Below, one piece after another: positions 6,121 to 10,605 of a DNA stretch of 10,605 bases. The stretch's first letter is position 1, and every line of letters starts with the position of its first letter. Made by a program: the position numbers and the translations under genes. The DNA comes from Gemmatimonadota bacterium (GTDB lineage: Bacteria; Gemmatimonadota; Gemmatimonadetes; Longimicrobiales; UBA6960): the NCBI GenBank assembly GCA_022564535.1, contig JADFLD010000028.1, forward strand, positions 1-10,605, in the 5' to 3' direction. Under the pieces are notes generated by a model, which saw only the letters and a program-made list of their open reading frames with translations, ran no database searches and had not been told where the DNA came from.

Positions 6121-7736
6121 AAACTCAGGGAGCGAATAACATGCGCGGAATTTCCCGTTCGATCATGGGTGGGGCGTTCGTGGTGCTCGGTCTCGGTTTC
6201 GTACCGAGCGGAGCGACCGCCCAGCGCCTCGCCAACGACGACGCGGTACTCAGACAGATCTGGAACGAGGGGATGAACAACTCCCACTTCGAGTCCCTGT
6301 CGCAGTCATTGCTCGACTCGATCGGTCCGAGGCTGACGGCGTCGCCCGGTATCGAGCGGGCCCAGGACTGGGCGATCAAGACGCTTCAGGGCTGGGGCAT
6401 CGAAGCCGAGCGGGAGCAGTACGGCACGTGGGAGGGATGGGACCGTGGTGTGAGTCATATCGACCTGATCTCGCCCCGCGTTCGTTCCCTCGAAGGGCGC
6501 ATTCTGGCGTGGAGTCCCGGCACGGACGGCCGTCCGGTCGAGGGTGAGGTTTCCTATCTGCCCGAGATCGACTCGCCCGCCGACTGGGAGACGTTCCTCG
6601 GGACCGTGCGTGGCAAGTGGGTGATGCTGTCCTTCCCGCAGCCTACGTGCCGTACGAACGAGCAGTGGGCCGAGTTCGCCATGGAAGGCTCGGCACAGCG
6701 GATGGCCCAGGAGCGGACGATCGCGCAACGACGTTGGGACGAGAGCCTGGCCGCCACCGGGTCGACCGACCGACGACGCCGCGATCTGCACGCGCAGCTC
6801 GAGGAGGCGGGTGCAGCCGGCATCGTCACGTCACAGTGGCCCGGCTCGTACGGGACGACGCGAGTTTTCAACGCGTACAACCGCGAGTCGCCGACGTTCG
6901 AGCTCGGGTGCGAGGACTACGGACTCGTGTACCGTCTGGCGGCGAACGGTCAGAATCCGATTCTGCGCGTGACGGCCGAGGCCGAGAACCGCGGCGAGGT
7001 ACCTGTCTTCAACGTCATCGGGGAGATCCCCGGGACGGTGTGGCCGGATCAGTACGTGATGCTCTCCGCGCATTTCGATTCCTGGGAGGGCGGATCGGGC
7101 GCGACGGACAATGGCTCCGGCTCCGTGCTCATGCTCGAGACGATGCGCATTATCAAGCAGGCCTATCCGAACCCCAAGCGGACGATCCTCATCGGCTTGT
7201 GGAGTGGGGAGGAGCAGGGACTCAACGGCTCCCGCGCGTACACCGAGGACCACCCGGAGGTGGTCGAGGGCCTGCAGGCGCTGTGGAACCAGGACAACGG
7301 CACCGGTCGCATCGTGAACCTCTCGGCGCAGGGCCTCGTCGAGGCCGGGGGGTCGCTTGCGAAGTGGCTCTCACAAGTGCCGCAGGAGGTGTCGCAGTAC
7401 GTGGACCTCAACCTCCCGGGGAACCCGGGGGGCGGGGGCTCCGACTACGCGTCGTTCGTCTGCTACGGGGCTCCGGGATTCAGCCTCGGCTCGCTGTCGT
7501 GGGACTACGGTTCGCACACCTGGCACACGCATCGCGACACGTTCGACAAACTCATTTTCGACGACTTGAAGAACAACGCGGTTCTCACGGCGTCCCTGGT
7601 GTATCTGGCGTCGGAGGATCCGGATTTCGTGTCGCGTACGCGGCGCACGATCATCACGGGTCGGGGCGGCGGTCCAGCGGAGTGGCCGACGTGCCAGCCG
7701 GCCACTCGGAGTTCGGGCGCCAGCCCACGGATGTAG
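6117..7736 (+). CDS. Secreted M28-family zinc aminopeptidase/carboxypeptidase
   Basis: A 539-residue exported metallopeptidase. The N-terminus has a signal peptide (basic start, hydrophobic G-A-F-V-V-L-G-L-G-F, likely cleavage after A-T-A). Met9 at 6141 is an alternative start; I keep ATG 6117 because it overlaps the previous stop. Residues ~40-300 hold the helical start of the domain and an inserted PA-like region (W-V-M-L-S-F, A-G-A-A-G-I-V-T). The catalytic core follows with the five zinc ligands of M28 in order: His319 (S-A-H-F-D), Asp331 (T-D-N-G-S-G), Glu366 next to general-base Glu365 (G-E-E-Q-G), Asp393 (Q-D-N-G-T) and His470 (W-H-T-H-R-D-T). Two zinc ions are expected. It sits between the DmpA-type enzyme and mmsA in one tight series, suggesting joint extracytoplasmic peptide breakdown. 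Exact cleavage specificity is unknown. Confidence 0.88.
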   Translation: MKTQGANNMRGISRSIMGGAFVVLGLGFVPSGATAQRLANDDAVLRQIWNEGMNNSHFESLSQSLLDSIGPRLTASPGIERAQDWAIKTLQGWGIEAEREQYGTWEGWDRGVSHIDLISPRVRSLEGRILAWSPGTDGRPVEGEVSYLPEIDSPADWETFLGTVRGKWVMLSFPQPTCRTNEQWAEFAMEGSAQRMAQERTIAQRRWDESLAATGSTDRRRRDLHAQLEEAGAAGIVTSQWPGSYGTTRVFNAYNRESPTFELGCEDYGLVYRLAANGQNPILRVTAEAENRGEVPVFNVIGEIPGTVWPDQYVMLSAHFDSWEGGSGATDNGSGSVLMLETMRIIKQAYPNPKRTILIGLWSGEEQGLNGSRAYTEDHPEVVEGLQALWNQDNGTGRIVNLSAQGLVEAGGSLAKWLSQVPQEVSQYVDLNLPGNPGGGGSDYASFVCYGAPGFSLGSLSWDYGSHTWHTHRDTFDKLIFDDLKNNAVLTASLVYLASEDPDFVSRTRRTIITGRGGGPAEWPTCQPATRSSGASPRM

Positions 7737-7740
7737 GTGG
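7735..7740 (+). promoter_or_regulatory. Shine-Dalgarno deciding the mmsA start
   Basis: AGGTGG, overlapping the stop of the M28 gene, lies 5 nt before ATG 7746. The longer reading would start with GTG 7737 inside this element, so ATG 7746 is preferred. Confidence 0.6.
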
Positions 7741-7745
7741 ATTCG

Positions 7746-9194
7746 ATGAGCGATGTCGTTCGGAACTATGTAGGCGGTGGTTGGCGTGCGTCGTCTGCGA
7801 CTGAGACGCTCTCCTTGACCAACCCCGCGTCGGGCGCGGAGATCGGCCGCGTGCCGCTCTCGACCGGAGCCGACGTCGACGCCGCCGTGCAGGCGGCCAA
7901 AGCCGCGTACCCGAGCTGGCGGGCGACACCCGCCCCGCAGCGGGCACAGGTGCTCTTCCGGCTGAAGGCGCTGCTGGAGGAGAACAAGGAGGACCTCGCT
8001 CGCATGCTCACGACGGAGCACGGCAAGGTCGTGGCCGAGACGCGGGGCGAGGTGCAGCGTGGCATCGAGAACGTCGAGCACGCGTGTGGCATTCCGACGC
8101 TGATGATGGGCGACACGTTAGAGGAGATCGCTCCCGGCATCGACAGCGCTTCGTGGCGTCAGCCGCTCGGCGTCTTCGGCATTATCGCGCCGTACAACTT
8201 CCCGGTCATGATTCCGCTCTGGTTCTGGCCGTATGCGGTCGGCACCGGGAACACCGTGGTGCTCAAGCCGAGCGAGCAGGATCCGCTCACGCACCAGAAA
8301 ATCGTCGAGCTCGCGGAGGAGGCCGGCCTGCCACCGGGTGTCTTGAACGTCGTCCACGGCGGCCAGGAGACCGTGGAGTCGATGTGCGATCATCCAGACA
8401 TCGTGGGGATCTCCTTCGTCGGGTCCAGTCGGGTCGCCGAGATCGTGTACCGGCGTGCGACCGCCTCCGCCAAGCGGGTGCAGTCGTTGGGCGGCGCGAA
8501 GAACTACATGATCGTGCTTCCCGATGCCGACATGGATCTGGCGCACGAGGCGTGTCATGGGTCGATCTTCGGTTCGTCGGGACAGCGCTGCCTGGCGGGA
8601 AGCGTGATCGTCGGCGTGGGGGATGCCCACGCTCAGATTCGTGAGCGCATGCTGGACTCGGCGGCTTCGATTCGGTTGGGTGACGGCCTCGTCGAAGGTA
8701 CCGACATGGGTCCGGTCATTTCCGCGGCTCATCGCGACCGGGTGTCGTCGTTCATCGATCAGGGCGTGGCCGAGGGCGCGACGCTCAGTCTGGACGGTCG
8801 CGGCGCGACCGTCGAGGGACTCGAGGGTGGCTACTGGGTCGGTCCCACCGTCTTCGAGGACGTTCCGGCCGACAGCGCGATCGCCACCGAGGAGGTCTTC
8901 GGGCCGGTCGTGAGCATCAACCGGGCGAACGACGTCGACGAAGCCATCGCGATGATGCACGCGAGCCGCTACGGCAACGCGTGCTCGATCTTCACGACCA
9001 GCGGCAAGGCCGCGCGCGACTTCCGGTATCGGGCCGGCATCAGCATGATCGGCGTGAACATCGGCGTCGCTGCTCCCATGGCGTTCTTCCCGTTCGGCGG
9101 CTCCAAGGGCTCGTTCTACGGGGACCTGAAAGCACAGGGCCGCGACGGCATTTCCTTCTACACCGATCAGCGGGTGGTCATGTCCCGCTGGTGA
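7746..9194 (+). CDS. mmsA: CoA-acylating methylmalonate-semialdehyde dehydrogenase
   Basis: A 482-residue aldehyde dehydrogenase of the MmsA/IolA type. It oxidises methylmalonate semialdehyde or malonate semialdehyde with NAD+ and CoA to propionyl-CoA or acetyl-CoA plus CO2, in the cytoplasm (valine, beta-alanine, inositol breakdown). Family marks are A-P-Y-N-F-P-V-M-I-P-L-W-F-W-P, catalytic Cys282 in S-S-G-Q-R-C-L-A, and the characteristic end F-F-P-F-G-G-S-K-G-S-F-Y-G-D-L-K-A-Q-G. The usual ALDH general-base motif E-L-G-G-K is replaced by S-L-G-G-A-K-N, as in MmsA enzymes, which transfer to CoA and do not hydrolyse. Start ATG 7746 has AGGTGG 5 nt upstream. The following aminotransferase gene, overlapping or 23 nt away, could supply its semialdehyde substrate. 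Full length, no damage seen. Confidence 0.9.
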   Translation: MSDVVRNYVGGGWRASSATETLSLTNPASGAEIGRVPLSTGADVDAAVQAAKAAYPSWRATPAPQRAQVLFRLKALLEENKEDLARMLTTEHGKVVAETRGEVQRGIENVEHACGIPTLMMGDTLEEIAPGIDSASWRQPLGVFGIIAPYNFPVMIPLWFWPYAVGTGNTVVLKPSEQDPLTHQKIVELAEEAGLPPGVLNVVHGGQETVESMCDHPDIVGISFVGSSRVAEIVYRRATASAKRVQSLGGAKNYMIVLPDADMDLAHEACHGSIFGSSGQRCLAGSVIVGVGDAHAQIRERMLDSAASIRLGDGLVEGTDMGPVISAAHRDRVSSFIDQGVAEGATLSLDGRGATVEGLEGGYWVGPTVFEDVPADSAIATEEVFGPVVSINRANDVDEAIAMMHASRYGNACSIFTTSGKAARDFRYRAGISMIGVNIGVAAPMAFFPFGGSKGSFYGDLKAQGRDGISFYTDQRVVMSRW

Positions 9195-9217
9195 GCGATT
9201 CGAGGGCACGCGAGAAA

Positions 9218-10534
9218 ATGACGGTTTCGACGGCGAGCGCGGGCGCTACGGGCGCCGAGATCGTACGGGCGGAGAAGGAGTATCTACTGCCTTCGTTGTT
9301 GCACCTGTACTCCGAGCCGCTAACGCTCGTGGAAGGCGAGGGAGTCCGAGTGCGGGACGCTGAAGGACGCGAATACCTCGATCTGTTCGCCGGCATCCTC
9401 ACCACCTCCGTGGGCCACTGCCATCCGCGTGTGGTCGATGCGATGACGGCGCAGATGAGCAAGCTCGGGCATGTTTCGACACTGTACGCAAACGAGCCCC
9501 AGGTGGAGGCGGCGAAGCGCATTGCGGATATCGCCCCCGGGGAGCTCAAGCGCACGTTCTTCACCAACTCGGGCACGGAGGCGATCGAGACTGCGCTCAT
9601 GATGGCTTGCCTCGCCACGGGTCGCAGCGAGATCGTGGCGCTCCGAGTCGGCTATCATGGCCGCTCGTTCATGGCGACGAGTGTGACGGCGCATTCCGGA
9701 TGGCGGCCTCTGGCAACACCGGTTGCAGGCATCAAGCACGCGATATCTCCCAACGCCTATCGGTGCCCGTTCAAGCAGCCGTGCGACGACACCTGTGTCG
9801 ACAAGTTCATCGACGATCTCGAAGAGGTGATCTACACCACGACCAACGGCCGCCCAGCCGCCTTCATCGCCGAGACCATCCAGGGTGTGGCGGGCTATGT
9901 CGTGCCTCCTGACGGATATTTCCAGAAGGCGGCCGAGGTCATCCGGAGCTACGGCGGCCTGCTCATCATCGACGAAGTGCAGACCGGTTTCGGAAGGTGT
10001 GGAACGCACTGGTTCGGCATCGACCACTGGGGCGTCGAGCCCGACATCATGGTCATGGCCAAGGGGATCGCCAATGGTGCTCCCGTTGGCGCCACCATCA
10101 CGACGGACGAGATCGCGCACGGATGGAAAGGCAAGACAATCTCGACATTCGGTGGCACACCCGTCTCGATGGCGGCGCTGTGCGCTACGCAGGACGTGCT
10201 ACGCGAGGAGAACGCACCCGCTAATTGTGAGGCCCGCGGGGCTCAGCTCCGCGTCGGTCTCGACCAGATCCAAAGCCGCCACCCATGGATCGGCGACATA
10301 CGGGGCATGGGCCTCATGCAGGCGATCGAGATCGTGAAGGACCCCACCACGAAGGAGCCCGACGTCGAACGCACGTCGAGGTTGATCGAAGCTACAAGGG
10401 ACGAGGGTCTCCTGATCGGGCAGGGCGGGCTGCACGGGAACTGTATCCGAATCGGGCCGTCGATGCTGATCAGCGAAGAGGACATCGACGAGGGCGTGCA
10501 GAAGCTCGGTGCAGCCTGCGATAGGGTGGGATGA
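9218..10534 (+). CDS. Class III PLP aminotransferase, AGXT2 / beta-alanine (omega-amino acid) type
   Basis: A 438-residue fold-type I PLP enzyme of aminotransferase class III. Landmarks are L-D-L-F-A-G-I-L-T-T-S-V-G-H-C-H-P, the phosphate-binding F-F-T-N-S-G-T-E-A, Y-H-G-R-S, Asp252 in L-L-I-I-D-E-V-Q-T-G-F-G-R (pairs with the PLP ring nitrogen), and Lys282 in M-A-K-G-I-A-N-G-A-P (Schiff base). The Y-R-C-P-F stretch after residue ~180 resembles AGXT2-like enzymes, which use beta-alanine, 3-aminoisobutyrate or alanine with glyoxylate or pyruvate. The neighbouring mmsA supports a beta-amino acid role, since the products would be malonate or methylmalonate semialdehyde. Start ATG 9218 has GAGGG 11 nt upstream. 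An in-frame GTG at 9191, overlapping the mmsA stop as GTGA, would add 9 residues and fits the coupling style of this operon. 4-aminobutyrate or ornithine-type substrates are not excluded. Confidence 0.85.
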   Translation: MTVSTASAGATGAEIVRAEKEYLLPSLLHLYSEPLTLVEGEGVRVRDAEGREYLDLFAGILTTSVGHCHPRVVDAMTAQMSKLGHVSTLYANEPQVEAAKRIADIAPGELKRTFFTNSGTEAIETALMMACLATGRSEIVALRVGYHGRSFMATSVTAHSGWRPLATPVAGIKHAISPNAYRCPFKQPCDDTCVDKFIDDLEEVIYTTTNGRPAAFIAETIQGVAGYVVPPDGYFQKAAEVIRSYGGLLIIDEVQTGFGRCGTHWFGIDHWGVEPDIMVMAKGIANGAPVGATITTDEIAHGWKGKTISTFGGTPVSMAALCATQDVLREENAPANCEARGAQLRVGLDQIQSRHPWIGDIRGMGLMQAIEIVKDPTTKEPDVERTSRLIEATRDEGLLIGQGGLHGNCIRIGPSMLISEEDIDEGVQKLGAACDRVG

Positions 10535-10544
10535 GGCCCGCGCC

Positions 10545-10605
10545 ATGACGATTCTCGGAATGCCCCTGGACGCCTGGATTCTCCTTCTGGTTTCAGTCGG
10601 CCTCG
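10545..10605 (+). CDS. Start of a probable membrane protein, cut by the window edge
   Basis: An ATG at 10545, with GAGG 8 nt upstream and 10 nt after the aminotransferase stop, opens a frame that runs off the window. The 20 visible residues (M-T-I-L-G-M-P-L-D-A-W, then I-L-L-L-V-S-V-G-L) look like the beginning of a first transmembrane helix. A transporter such as a sodium:solute symporter would fit both the N-terminus and the catabolic operon, but 20 residues cannot establish a family. Confidence 0.45.
   Translation, partial: MTILGMPLDAWILLLVSVGL

Noticed and set aside
9751..9810. Three cysteines (C-x5-C-x3-C) in the aminotransferase as a possible metal site
   Set aside because: AGXT2-like enzymes often have a Y-R-C-P-F segment with nearby cysteines in this variable region, so no metal site can be claimed.
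1..10605. CRISPR arrays, tRNA/rRNA genes, insertion sequences, tandem repeats
   Set aside because: I looked for direct repeats with spacers, cloverleaf-like segments, transposase-like frames and terminal repeats and saw none. Intergenic gaps are all under about 60 nt.

Overview
The window is high-GC (roughly 63-65% by eye) bacterial DNA packed with short-spaced genes, many joined by 4-nt GTGA/ATGA stop-start overlaps. The gene set (YpdA-type bacillithiol disulfide reductase, lipoprotein peroxiredoxin, YgfZ, MATE transporter, secreted M28 and DmpA peptidases, M24 remnant) suggests an environmental Gram-negative heterotroph. Gemmatimonadota or a related phylum is my best guess, from protein style only, with low confidence. 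No rRNA, tRNA, CRISPR array or insertion sequence was seen, and no stretch over 300 bases lacks a gene or gene remnant.

Left part (1-1080): the 3' end of a ypdA-like flavin reductase gene is followed after 56 nt by the most notable gene of the window. This is an exported lipoprotein of the peroxiredoxin-like family whose catalytic position is an in-frame TGA (653-655). It sits inside the motif W-U-P-Y-C, and a 7-bp GC-rich hairpin with a GGG loop lies 21 nt after the TGA, as expected of a bacterial SECIS element. Read through, the gene encodes 211 residues with selenocysteine at position 90. An ordinary gene caller would split it into two ORFs or miss it. A perfect 9-bp inverted repeat (1053-1077) lies between it and the convergent ygfZ gene.

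Middle part (1066-2940): ygfZ (minus strand) is preceded by the last ~78 codons of a SirB1-like/TPR protein. That remnant abuts, near position 2415, the 3' half of an M24 aminopeptidase gene on the plus strand. Both divergent genes have lost their 5' parts at the same point, which looks like one deletion or an assembly chimera.

Right part (2959-10605): a plus-strand series runs MATE transporter, EVE-domain protein, secreted DmpA/BapA-type aminopeptidase, secreted M28 zinc peptidase, methylmalonate-semialdehyde dehydrogenase (mmsA), class III aminotransferase (AGXT2 / beta-alanine type), and the start of a probable membrane protein. The last five complete genes are spaced as an operon. They could form a route in which extracytoplasmic peptidases release (beta-)amino acids, the aminotransferase makes a semialdehyde, and MmsA turns it into acyl-CoA. 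This pathway is an inference from gene content.
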